Shown: piece after piece, positions 1-8,090 of the stretch
Layout of the letters: each line of letters opens with the position of its first letter
How positions within the stretch are numbered: position 1 is the stretch's first letter
Assembly: GCA_023664305.1 (NCBI GenBank)
Contig: JAMPFT010000023.1
Span: 1-48,051, forward strand
Direction of reading: 5' to 3'
From: a bacterium
GTDB taxonomy: Bacteria; Bacillota; Clostridia; Lachnospirales; Lachnospiraceae
DNA length: 48,051 nt
The notes under the pieces: model-generated
Database searches by the model: none
The model's input: the letters and a program-made list of their open reading frames with translations, nothing else
What the model was told of the DNA's origin: nothing
Program-made: the position numbers and the translations under genes

Positions 1-1182
1 AAAGTGATTATCCTGCTGGATGAATACGACACGCCCATGCAGGAGGCATATGTGAACGGGTATTGGGAAGAGCTGGTAGAATTTACCAGGAGCCTGTTCA
101 ATGCGACCTTCAAGACGAACCCTTATTTGGAACGCGCGCTTATGACAGGAATCACCCGCGTGAGCAAGGAATCTATTTTTTCTGATTTAAACAATCTGAA
201 AGTGGTGACAACGACCTCGGAGAAATATGCGGACAGCTTTGGTTTTACGGAGGAGGAAGTGTTTGCGGCTCTGGAGGAATTTGGTCTGTCCGCCCGGAAA
301 CAGCAGGTCAAGGATTGGTATGACGGTTTTGTTTTTGGCAGCAAAAGAGACATTTATAATCCCTGGTCCATCATCAATTTCCTGGACGAGAAGAAAGTGG
401 GAGCCTACTGGGCGAATACCAGCTCTAACAGGCTGGTCGGCAAGCTGCTTATGGAGAGCAACGCCGACACAAAAAAGACCTTTGAGGAGCTGCTTAATGG
501 CGGCGTGCTTGACATGGAGATCGACGAGCAGATCGTCTACAACCAGCTTTCCGCGAAAAAGAATGCCATCTGGAGCCTGCTGCTTGCCAGCGGGTATCTG
601 CGGGTGGCTGGCACCACCTTTGTGGAGAGGACGGGGCGAACCTATTATAAGCTGGTGCTGACCAACAAGGAGGTCCACATCATGTTCGAGGATATGGTGA
701 GGGACTGGTTTTCCGGGAACGATTATTATAATGACTTCCTCAAGGCGCTGCTTTTGGGCGATGTGGAGGCCATGAACCTGTACATGAACCGAGTGACACG
801 GGAGATGTTCAGTTACTTTGACACGGGAAAGAGTCCGGAAAGCGAGCCGGAGAAGTTCTACCATGGTTTTGTGTTAGGGCTGATGGTGGAGCTGTCTGAG
901 CAGTATGTGGTCACCTCCAACAGGGAAAGTGGTTTCGGGCGGTATGACGTGATGCTGGAACCTCGGGATACAACCAAGGGTGACGCTATCATCCTGGAGT
1001 TCAAGGTGCAGGACGCCAGAGAAAAAGAGTTGTCCGATACCGTAATCAGGGCGCTGCAGCAGATTGAGGAGAAGAATTATCAGGCGTCTTTGATGGCAAA
1101 GGGGATCCCGGCAGCGCATATACGGAAGTATGGGTTCGCCTTTTGTGGGAAAAAGGTCCTGATTGGCAGTGCGGAGACATAA
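1..1182 (+). CDS. AAA-ATPase-like / PD-(D/E)XK nuclease-superfamily protein, 5' end cut by window
   Basis: The reading frame is already open at base 1, so only the C-terminal 393 residues are seen. The first visible residues, KVIILLDEYDTPM, are the Walker B strand of the AAA-ATPase-like family whose members pair an N-terminal P-loop domain with a C-terminal PD-(D/E)XK (DUF1703-type) domain. The Walker A motif must lie upstream of the window. Near the C-terminus, GRYDVML followed by AIILEFKV supplies the D...ExK core expected of the nuclease fold. Such proteins are abundant, often multicopy, in gut Clostridia and Bacteroidetes; their biological role is not settled. The gene ends at a strong terminator and faces the XRE gene convergently. 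Family call is firm, function is not. Confidence 0.85.
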   Translation, partial: KVIILLDEYDTPMQEAYVNGYWEELVEFTRSLFNATFKTNPYLERALMTGITRVSKESIFSDLNNLKVVTTTSEKYADSFGFTEEEVFAALEEFGLSARKQQVKDWYDGFVFGSKRDIYNPWSIINFLDEKKVGAYWANTSSNRLVGKLLMESNADTKKTFEELLNGGVLDMEIDEQIVYNQLSAKKNAIWSLLLASGYLRVAGTTFVERTGRTYYKLVLTNKEVHIMFEDMVRDWFSGNDYYNDFLKALLLGDVEAMNLYMNRVTREMFSYFDTGKSPESEPEKFYHGFVLGLMVELSEQYVVTSNRESGFGRYDVMLEPRDTTKGDAIILEFKVQDAREKELSDTVIRALQQIEEKNYQASLMAKGIPAAHIRKYGFAFCGKKVLIGSAET

Positions 1183-1198
1183 ATTTATGTTTTGTGAA

Positions 1199-1235
1199 AG
1201 CCCCGGCGGATGGGAAGTCTGCCGGGGCTTTTTTA
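1199..1235 (+). terminator. Rho-independent terminator of the AAA/PD-(D/E)XK gene
   Basis: A GC-rich stem AGCCCCGGC / GCCGGGGCT, with a 13-nt loop, is followed at once by a run of T. It lies 17 nt after the stop codon. Confidence 0.9.
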
Positions 1236-1376
1236 CATAAGAGCAGTTCACAAAGCGTGCTGTCCTTTGTCTGTGATAAGGCTTTTTGCTGAAAAAGGCG
1301 TGAATCAAAATGGCGTGTCTGTAACATGATTGATGGAACAAAACGATGAAATAAAAAGACGCTAAAATGAAATGAT

Positions 1377-1706
1377 TTAATGCTCTTTATTTAGATTGTT
1401 TATGATTGCTTCGACGGAGTTCTGTAGCTCCGGGGTAAGATACCGAAAGTTCTGCAGGAGACGTATTTCCCTTTCCGTGGGACGGAATGTTTTCACCGCG
1501 TCCTCTATGGAAGAGGTAACGGAAGCGCCGATCAGGTAATCCACAGAAATACCGAAAAAGGCGGCGAAGCTTTTCAGGGTTTCTATATCCGGTTCTGCCA
1601 GTCCGTTCTCATATTTATAAATCGACTGCTGGGTCAGGTTAAATTTTTCGGCAAGAGCCTGCTGACTTAATCCTTTTTCCAGCCTCAGTTTTCTAAGATT
1701 TTCCAC
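1377..1706 (-). CDS. XRE-family helix-turn-helix transcriptional regulator
   Basis: A 109-residue protein with one Cro/C1-type HTH over residues 1-60 (LRKLRLEKGLSQQALAEKF, then SIYKYENG and the closing FFGISVDYLIG), followed by a short helical tail that could dimerise. The start is GTG at 1706, with GGAGG seven bases upstream. The gene is divergent from the 18-kb secretion operon and separated from it by 157 bp. That gap contains a symmetrical ACAAC-N5-GTTGT element in the spacer of the operon promoter. The simplest reading is a local repressor of the secretion operon and perhaps of itself. The HTH call is firm; the target is inferred from position. Confidence 0.9.
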   Translation of the reverse strand: MENLRKLRLEKGLSQQALAEKFNLTQQSIYKYENGLAEPDIETLKSFAAFFGISVDYLIGASVTSSIEDAVKTFRPTEREIRLLQNFRYLTPELQNSVEAIINNLNKEH

Positions 1707-1790
1707 TGATTATCCTCCATACGGTTTCTCTGCTTCTTATATATATAATATCTATCTATGCCTTGAAAAGGAAAAATCATTCAGTTGTTA

Positions 1791-1819
1791 TTTACAACAA
1801 CTTAAGGTTGTGCTATTAT
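1791..1819 (+). promoter_or_regulatory. Sigma-A-type promoter of the secretion/kinase operon
   Basis: TTTACA (1791-1796) and TATTAT (1814-1819) are separated by exactly 17 bp, and TGC directly before the -10 makes it an extended -10 element. The first gene begins 45 bp downstream. This is the only convincing promoter I see for the plus-strand operon. Confidence 0.7.
1797..1811. promoter_or_regulatory. Putative operator, ACAAC-TTAAG-GTTGT
   Basis: A perfect 5-bp inverted repeat with a 5-bp centre fills the spacer between -35 and -10 of the operon promoter. A further half-site-like AGTTGT lies just upstream (about 1783). Size and ACAA/TTGT arms are typical of XRE-repressor sites, and an XRE gene is divergently encoded next to it. 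Binding is inferred. Confidence 0.5.
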
Positions 1820-1863
1820 AAACTAAAAAGTGGTATAGACGGGTTGGAGCAGTATTTGAAAAG

Positions 1864-3918
1864 ATGAGCACAAGGATCAGATGCCTGCAGTGTATGCAGG
1901 AATATGACAGTCAATTTGATATCTGTCCGTACTGTGGCAGCGAAAGGGAGATCGAGCCGAAGGAATTATATTTTTTGAGGCCGGGAGCAATTCTTGCAGG
2001 ACGGTACGAGATCGGCGCATCCCTGGGGGATGGCGGATTCGGGATCACCTATAAGGCATGGGATCTCACCCTGTCTAAGGTGGTGGCGGTCAAGGAGTAT
2101 TATCCTGTCGGTCTGGTAAACAGGGTGCCCGGTGAGAACAAGGTGATTGTATACGCCGGACGACGGGCGAAGGAATGTACGGTCGGCAGGCAGCGGTTCC
2201 TGGAGGAGGCGCGCAATATGGCGCGGTACAATACCCATGCCAATATCGTAAACGTCTACGATTTCTTTGAGGAAAACGGTACAGCCTATATCGTTATGGA
2301 GTTTTTGGACGGCATGAACTATAAGGAGTATCTGGAGGGTATGCCGGAAAAGAAGGTGCCGGTACAGGAGGCGCTGACGGTGATGGAAGCGGTTTTGACC
2401 GCACTCTCGGAGGTACATAAGAGCGGCATCCTGCACCGCGATATCAGTCCCGGCAATATCTTTCTGTGTAAGGACGGCAAGATCAAGCTGATCGACTTTG
2501 GGGCCGCCAGGTTTTCCGCGAAGGATGAGACGGCCAATGTGACGGTAATCTTAAAGCCCGGCTACGCGCCGCCGGAGCAGTATCAGTCAAAGGGCAGGCA
2601 GGGTCCCTGGATTGACATCTATGCGGCGGGGGCGACCCTTTACCACGCGATCACGGGCATCGTGCCGGAAGAATCGGTGAACAGAAATGAGAAGGACGAA
2701 TTGATCCCGCCGGAAAAGCTCTGCCCGGAGATTTCCCATAACTTAAATAACGCAATCCTGCGCGCCATGGCGCTGCAGCCGGAGCTGCGGTTTCAGAGTG
2801 CGGAGGAATTTTGGAATGCGCTGTCGGGGGAATCCGCGATCCGGGATGTCGGAAACGAGCTGAAAAGGCGCAAAATCCGCAGATTTCTATCGATTGCGGC
2901 GATCAGCGCTGCGGCGCTTGCAGGTGCCCTGGTCTGTATGAGGATTGTGGAGCAGAGAAAGGCGGCCGCGGCCATACTGGAGGAGGCGGACGTCACCCTG
3001 TGGGTCAGCGCGGATTCCGGTCAGACCGCGGAAGAAAAACAGGAGATTATGGAGGAGGCGCTTCAGTCCTTTCGGGAGGAATATCCCCAGATCAACGTGA
3101 CGGTGACCTGTGCGGAAGCGGGGGAATATGAGACCAGACTCCGGGAGGCGATGGAGGAGGGACAGCTGCCCACTCTGTTTGAGTCTTCCTGTCTGTGGCA
3201 GCAGGATTACGAATATCTGGCAGATCTGTCGGATGTGTTTGATTTCATAAAATCCGACGACTGCTTTTTTCTGGAGCGGTACGCGGATTTTTTTCCTCAT
3301 AAAAAGCAGATTCCTCTGGCCTTTACCATGCCGGTCATTTACCGTTGTATCCTGGCGGATACGGACGGGAAGAGCACCGAAGAGCTGATTGCGGAAAAGC
3401 GTTTTCTGGTTACCGCCGGGGGATATTTTACCTGGTATAACCTGTGTAGCGGAGAGGAGCCGGTGTCGGATTTTGTAAGCTGGCTCGAAACGGGCGAAAT
3501 AAGCGGCATTCTTTCGGATCAGGCGGAGTTTTTAAGCCTTGACGTGCCCTGTCTTCTTGCGGACACCTCCTGTTACCGCTGGGTTCAGGAAAATATGCCG
3601 GGGATCTATGAGATCGAGTTTTGGCAGGAGCGGGGACTGACGGGAGCCTTTCAGGACTGCTTCAGCATCGCGGAGGACGCAAAAGAGGAGGAAAAGGCGG
3701 CGGCCGTTCAGATTCTGGTCTATCTGCTGGCGGATCAGGCCCAGGATGTGCAGTATGTGCAGAACGGCGATGATCTGCCCCTGAACAAAACGGCGTACCG
3801 GGCCTATGTGGAGATAAACGGGGAATTTGGCGGACTGGAGGCGGAGATCGGGAAGGCGGTTATGGGCGGGGAAGCTCAGGCGCTGCTGGATCGGCTGCTT
3901 TCGGACGCGGAGAATTAG
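1864..3918 (+). CDS. Zinc-ribbon Ser/Thr protein kinase with solute-binding-protein-like ectodomain
   Basis: First gene of the operon, 684 residues. An N-terminal zinc ribbon (C7, C10, C21, C24) is followed by a Hanks-type kinase domain at about 48-325: glycine loop GDGGFG, VAVK (K77), HRD (D193), DFG (D211) and GYAPPEQY in the activation segment. The catalytic loop reads HRDISPGN, so the usual lysine two after the aspartate is serine. A single transmembrane helix spans about 342-361. The outer part, from about 377, begins VTLWVSADSG and resembles a family-1 extracellular solute-binding protein (a helix ending in FREEYPQINV, then PTLFESS). The protein thus looks like a receptor kinase whose sensor is a binding-protein fold. 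Likely substrates are FHA-recognised proteins of the same operon; that part is inference. Confidence 0.9.
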   Translation: MSTRIRCLQCMQEYDSQFDICPYCGSEREIEPKELYFLRPGAILAGRYEIGASLGDGGFGITYKAWDLTLSKVVAVKEYYPVGLVNRVPGENKVIVYAGRRAKECTVGRQRFLEEARNMARYNTHANIVNVYDFFEENGTAYIVMEFLDGMNYKEYLEGMPEKKVPVQEALTVMEAVLTALSEVHKSGILHRDISPGNIFLCKDGKIKLIDFGAARFSAKDETANVTVILKPGYAPPEQYQSKGRQGPWIDIYAAGATLYHAITGIVPEESVNRNEKDELIPPEKLCPEISHNLNNAILRAMALQPELRFQSAEEFWNALSGESAIRDVGNELKRRKIRRFLSIAAISAAALAGALVCMRIVEQRKAAAAILEEADVTLWVSADSGQTAEEKQEIMEEALQSFREEYPQINVTVTCAEAGEYETRLREAMEEGQLPTLFESSCLWQQDYEYLADLSDVFDFIKSDDCFFLERYADFFPHKKQIPLAFTMPVIYRCILADTDGKSTEELIAEKRFLVTAGGYFTWYNLCSGEEPVSDFVSWLETGEISGILSDQAEFLSLDVPCLLADTSCYRWVQENMPGIYEIEFWQERGLTGAFQDCFSIAEDAKEEEKAAAVQILVYLLADQAQDVQYVQNGDDLPLNKTAYRAYVEINGEFGGLEAEIGKAVMGGEAQALLDRLLSDAEN

Positions 3919-3930
3919 AGAAATAAAAAC

Positions 3931-3948
3931 GCTTCCGGACGCGGAAGC
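3931..3948 (+). other. Short perfect hairpin between the two kinase genes
   Basis: GCTTCCG-GACG-CGGAAGC forms a 7-bp stem with a 4-nt loop and no T-run behind it. It may protect or process the mRNA rather than terminate it. Confidence 0.5.
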
Positions 3949-3968
3949 AGTATTGCGAGGTAGTACAG

Positions 3969-6900
3969 ATGAGAAGATGTCTGGGATGTATGGAAGAATT
4001 TGAGGAACAGTATGATATCTGCCCCCATTGCGGCTACGAGGTGGGAACGCCGCCCCGGGAAGCCTACCACATGATTCCGGGGACATTGCTGGCGGACAGA
4101 TATCTGATCGGCAGTGTGCTCGGATTCGGCGGATTCGGCGTCACTTATATCGGCTGGGACCGGATTCTGGAGAGAAAGGTTGCGGTAAAGGAATATCTTC
4201 CGGGAGAGTTTTCCACCCGGATTCCCGGGCAGTCGCAGATTACTGCTTTCGAGGGCGAGAGGACGGAGCAGTTTAACAGCGGTCTGGGTAAATTTCTGGA
4301 AGAGGCCAGAATGCTGGCAAAGTTTGAGGCGGCCAACGGTATTGTGCAGATTTACGACAGCTTCCGGGAAAACGGAACGGCGTATATCATCATGGAATAT
4401 CTGGAAGGTAAGACTCTGAAGACTTATCTGGAGCAGAAGGGAAAGCTGTCCGTGGAGGAGGCGAAGGAGATTCTGCACCCCATTTTGACGGCGCTGAAAG
4501 AGGTGCATGAGATGGGGATTCTCCACAGGGATATCGCGCCGGACAATATCTTTCTGACGGAGGAGGGAAAGGTAAAGCTTTTGGACTTTGGGGCGTCCCG
4601 ATTTGCCACCACCTCGCACAGCAAGAGCCTGTCTGTGATTATCAAGCCGGGCTATGCTCCCGTGGAGCAGTACCGAAGCAGGGGCGACCAAGGGCCCTGG
4701 ACGGACGTCTATTCTCTGGCGGCTACGTTTTACAATATGGTCACGGGCGTTGTCCCGGAGGACGCCATGGAGCGCGTGGAGAAAGAAGAGCTGAAAAAGC
4801 CCTCCAAGCTGGGAATTAAAATTCCCCGAAATGTGGAACACGCGATTATGAACGCCCTGAATATCAAGATAGAGGACAGGACGCAGAATATCGAGGCGTT
4901 TGAAAAGGAGTTGTATCTGGACGAAAAGGTCAAGCTGAAATTCGTCCGGCTGAAGAAGGCGGACGTGGGGAAATGGCCGCTCTGGTCAAAGCTCGCCGTG
5001 TCGGCGGCAGTTTTAACGGTCGCAGTCTTTGCGGGGCTTTTGGCCACCGGCGTGATCGACTATTCGAGGCTGATCCCGGAGAGCTTTAAGCTGCCGGAGG
5101 GTATGACGAGGGTTCCCAATCTGGTAAACGGCGAGCTGGACGCGGCGGAAAGCCTGATGACGGAGGCCGGGCTGATCCTGCAGGTCGTAGATAAGCAGTA
5201 TTCGGAATATGTCCCGCAGGATCTGGTGCTTTCCCAGAATGTAAACAGGGGAAAGATTGTTTTGCTGGAACAGGTTGTGGAGGTCGTGGTCAGCGGCGGA
5301 CGGGAGGTCGTGGTCGTACAGGACGTCCGCGGCTCCTATAAGGAGGAGGCGCTTGCGGCGCTGACGTCCCTGGGACTGATCGTAGAGATTCAGGAGGAAT
5401 ACAGCGAGTACGCGGAGGGCGTCGTCATGGAGCAGAGCGTCGCCCCCGGCGAACAGACCCATCGGGGAGAGACCGTCGTCCTGACGGTCTCCAAGGGGTA
5501 CGACACCTTTATCGATACCGAGCAGGCTGTGACCATTCCGGATCTGACGGGCATGAGCCTTGACGAGGCGCGGGAGGAGCTCAAAAAATACGGTCTTTCC
5601 GTGGCAAAGGAATCGACGAAGGAGGTCTCGGGGAAGAAGGCCGGAAGCATACTGGAGCAGACCCCTGCCCCCGGCTCTCAGGGACACCAGGGCGATGTGG
5701 TCAAGGTGGTCCTTGCGGCGGAAAAGATGCCCGTATACATGCCGGACACGCAGTACAAGGATATGGACGCGGCGGTCAGCGAGCTGGAGAAGCTGGGACT
5801 GAAGGTGGCGGTGGAATACGAGGAAAACGCTACCGTCGCGCAGGGAAAGGTGATCCGTCAGAGCATAACGGCTTACGGCGAGGTGAAGGAGGGCGCGGCG
5901 GTCACGCTGACGGTCAGCAGCGGCACGCCGGAGGTAAACCAGATTATCGCGAAGGAGCCGGAGTGGTCTGGCTGGGTTACGGAGCTCCCGGCGGGAGTGG
6001 ATAAATCCCGCTATGAGATAGAGACCAAAAAACAGTACAGCTTCCGGGACAAATCGACTACATCCTCCCTGCAGGACAGTATGCCGGGCTGGACGCTGTA
6101 TGACAAAACAACGTCAAAGGGTGACTACGGAGAGTGGAGCGCCTGGAGCGGGGATCAGCCCGCTGCCCAGGAGGGACGGGAGATTCAGCAGAAGGAGCAG
6201 TATTCCTACCGGGATTACGAGACGACGACCTCTGACCAAAGCTCCATGAGCGGCTGGGAAAAGATTGACACGCGCACCTATTATCTGGAGGATTACGGAA
6301 ATTGGAGCGATTGGTCAACGACAGCGGTCAGCGGCAGCAGCACGAGGAAGGTGGAGACGAAGACGCAGTATCAGTCTCGAACCAGATCATGGACGACTGC
6401 CTCCACAAAGTCTCTGTCCGGCTATACCTATAGCCATAGGACGGAAAGCGCGGGCAACTGGACGGAGTGGAGTGTGACTCCGATATCTGCCAGCGAGACG
6501 GAAAGCCGCAAGATAGATGTGGATACCAAACAGGAGACTACACAAGTACAGACAGGAACGAAAGTTTATTATAAATATTACCATTGGTACTATTGGAATA
6601 CAGAAAAGGGTGAAATGTATTATTCTTATGTGCAGCACCCTCAGGGATATGGCAGAACGTATGATTCGGTGGAATTGGATACACCTTTGTCTGTATGGAA
6701 AGTTATTGACGGGTATAACACATACCTATATGCAGGTAAATCGTGGTTTTTGGAAAGCACACGGGAAGAAGCGATCTTATCGCCTCAGACCTATACCTTA
6801 TACCGCAGCCTCACCACAAATTACACCTATCATTTCTACAAATGGAGCGACTGGTCAGGCTGGAGCGACACACAGGTTTCCGCCGACACAGATCGGGAAG

Positions 6901-7184
6901 TAAACACCAGAACCGTATACCGCTATGCGGACAAGACCCCTCACTACGAGTACACCTACGGGAGATGGAAGGATTGGACGGCCTGGAGCGACGACGCCGT
7001 TGCGGATAGTTCCACCCGGGAGGTCAGAAAACAGACCATCTACAAATACCGGGATATGGCGGATATCGTCACCTACCACTACTACCAGTGGGGGAACTGG
7101 TCGGAATACCGGGATGAACGCCCGGAGGCCTCCGGCACGCGGGAGGTACAGGAGCGCACGCTGTATCGGTACAAAGAAAAATAG
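3969..7184 (+). CDS. Zinc-ribbon Ser/Thr protein kinase with PASTA domains and Trp-rich extracellular repeats
   Basis: A 1071-residue PknB/PrkC-like receptor kinase. Zinc ribbon C4, C7, C18, C21; kinase domain about 45-320 with GFGGFG, VAVK (K74), HRD (D188) and DFG (D206). As in the upstream kinase, the catalytic-loop lysine is replaced (HRDIAPDN). A transmembrane helix lies at about 340-362. Outside, about 379-655 hold four PASTA-like units (for example IPDLTGMSLDEAREELKKYG), which in PrkC-type kinases bind muropeptides. From about 663 to the end are roughly seven Cys-free repeats opening with WSxW or WxxWS. GAGGT precedes ATG. Length exceeds normal PrkC (about 650) because of the added repeats. 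The kinase/PASTA call is firm; the function of the repeats is unknown. Confidence 0.93.
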   Translation: MRRCLGCMEEFEEQYDICPHCGYEVGTPPREAYHMIPGTLLADRYLIGSVLGFGGFGVTYIGWDRILERKVAVKEYLPGEFSTRIPGQSQITAFEGERTEQFNSGLGKFLEEARMLAKFEAANGIVQIYDSFRENGTAYIIMEYLEGKTLKTYLEQKGKLSVEEAKEILHPILTALKEVHEMGILHRDIAPDNIFLTEEGKVKLLDFGASRFATTSHSKSLSVIIKPGYAPVEQYRSRGDQGPWTDVYSLAATFYNMVTGVVPEDAMERVEKEELKKPSKLGIKIPRNVEHAIMNALNIKIEDRTQNIEAFEKELYLDEKVKLKFVRLKKADVGKWPLWSKLAVSAAVLTVAVFAGLLATGVIDYSRLIPESFKLPEGMTRVPNLVNGELDAAESLMTEAGLILQVVDKQYSEYVPQDLVLSQNVNRGKIVLLEQVVEVVVSGGREVVVVQDVRGSYKEEALAALTSLGLIVEIQEEYSEYAEGVVMEQSVAPGEQTHRGETVVLTVSKGYDTFIDTEQAVTIPDLTGMSLDEAREELKKYGLSVAKESTKEVSGKKAGSILEQTPAPGSQGHQGDVVKVVLAAEKMPVYMPDTQYKDMDAAVSELEKLGLKVAVEYEENATVAQGKVIRQSITAYGEVKEGAAVTLTVSSGTPEVNQIIAKEPEWSGWVTELPAGVDKSRYEIETKKQYSFRDKSTTSSLQDSMPGWTLYDKTTSKGDYGEWSAWSGDQPAAQEGREIQQKEQYSYRDYETTTSDQSSMSGWEKIDTRTYYLEDYGNWSDWSTTAVSGSSTRKVETKTQYQSRTRSWTTASTKSLSGYTYSHRTESAGNWTEWSVTPISASETESRKIDVDTKQETTQVQTGTKVYYKYYHWYYWNTEKGEMYYSYVQHPQGYGRTYDSVELDTPLSVWKVIDGYNTYLYAGKSWFLESTREEAILSPQTYTLYRSLTTNYTYHFYKWSDWSGWSDTQVSADTDREVNTRTVYRYADKTPHYEYTYGRWKDWTAWSDDAVADSSTREVRKQTIYKYRDMADIVTYHYYQWGNWSEYRDERPEASGTREVQERTLYRYKEK
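5961..7175 (+). repeat. Coding region for about seven Trp-rich, thrombospondin-like repeats
   Basis: Repeat openings are EWSGW, EWSAWSG, NWSDWST, NWTEWSV, KWSDWSGWS, RWKDWTAWS and NWSEYRD. Each is followed by a Ser/Thr-rich turn and a strand of type REVxxxTxYRYRD. The WxxW spacing recalls thrombospondin type 1 repeats but no cysteine is present. Between the fourth and fifth unit there is a Tyr-rich, visibly more AT-rich insertion (about 6535-6830). Confidence 0.75.
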
Positions 7185-7198
7185 GACGGGTCAGGACA

Positions 7199-7915
7199 AT
7201 GGAGATAACATATGCGATCAGCACCTTTCCGGGGGAGAGGGAGCAGAACGAGGACTATGCAATATCCGGCAAAAGAGGAGACGTCTCCTGCTTTGCGGTG
7301 GCGGACGGGCTGGGAGGCCATGGGCGGGGAGAGGTTGCCTCCCGGCTCGTATGCGAGACGGCAATGCGGCGCTTTGCGGAGGGCGGCGCTCTGGAAGAAC
7401 TGTTTGAGACGGCCCAGCGGGAGCTGATGGAAAAACAGAAGCAGGAAAGGGCCATCGACGCCATGAAAACCACGCTGAACCTGCTGACGGTCGGCCCGGG
7501 AGAAATCTGCTGGGGCCATGTGGGGGATACGCGTACCTACTATTTTAAGCACAACAAGTTAGTGTGCCGGACAAAGGATCACAGCGTGCCGCAGATGATG
7601 GTGACCATGGGGGAGATCAAAGAGGAAGAAATCCGCCACCACGCGGACCGAAACCGCCTCCTGCGCGTCATGGGCATCGAGTGGAGGACGCCGCAGTATG
7701 TGCTGGAAAAGGCCCTGAAGCCCCGGAAACGGCAGGCGTTCTGCATGTGTACGGACGGCTTCTGGGAATACATCGAGGAAAAGGATATGGAAAAATGTCT
7801 GAAGACCGCAGGCACCGTGCAGGAGTGGCTGGACGCCATGAACGATGTGGTGAAAAAGAACGGTGCAGGCGAGGACATGGATAATTATACGGCGCTGGCC
7901 GTCTGGATCGGGTGA
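7199..7915 (+). CDS. PP2C-family protein phosphatase
   Basis: A soluble 238-residue PPM phosphatase of PrpC/Stp type. It keeps the metal-binding motifs: QNEDY near residue 16, ADGLGGHGRGE (D36), GHVGDTRTY, CMCTDGFWEY and the closing DNYTALAVW. It begins 14 bp after the PASTA kinase stop, with a weak AGGA site, and is almost certainly co-transcribed and translationally linked. Genetic pairing with a PASTA kinase is the standard arrangement in Firmicutes, where the phosphatase reverses the kinase. At about 240 residues it is typical single-domain size. A second, divergent PP2C gene follows, so each kinase may have its own phosphatase. Confidence 0.93.
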   Translation: MEITYAISTFPGEREQNEDYAISGKRGDVSCFAVADGLGGHGRGEVASRLVCETAMRRFAEGGALEELFETAQRELMEKQKQERAIDAMKTTLNLLTVGPGEICWGHVGDTRTYYFKHNKLVCRTKDHSVPQMMVTMGEIKEEEIRHHADRNRLLRVMGIEWRTPQYVLEKALKPRKRQAFCMCTDGFWEYIEEKDMEKCLKTAGTVQEWLDAMNDVVKKNGAGEDMDNYTALAVWIG

Positions 7916-8090
7916 TGCGGCTGGGAGAGACGACCGGAAGGGACAGCGTGTGGAACAGGCGGAAGGGATTTGACTGCGGGAGAAGATATCTTTGAAAGTA
8001 TGCATAAGCCGGAAATCACAGGGAGAATGAGGGTGCAGCAATCATTGAAGTGCGGCACAAGCTGGGGGCCGCGGGGAGAATGAGGAGCGT

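Noticed and set aside
3915-4841. 308-codon minus-strand frame
   Set aside because: Antisense to the second kinase, with no ribosome site and no family resemblance.
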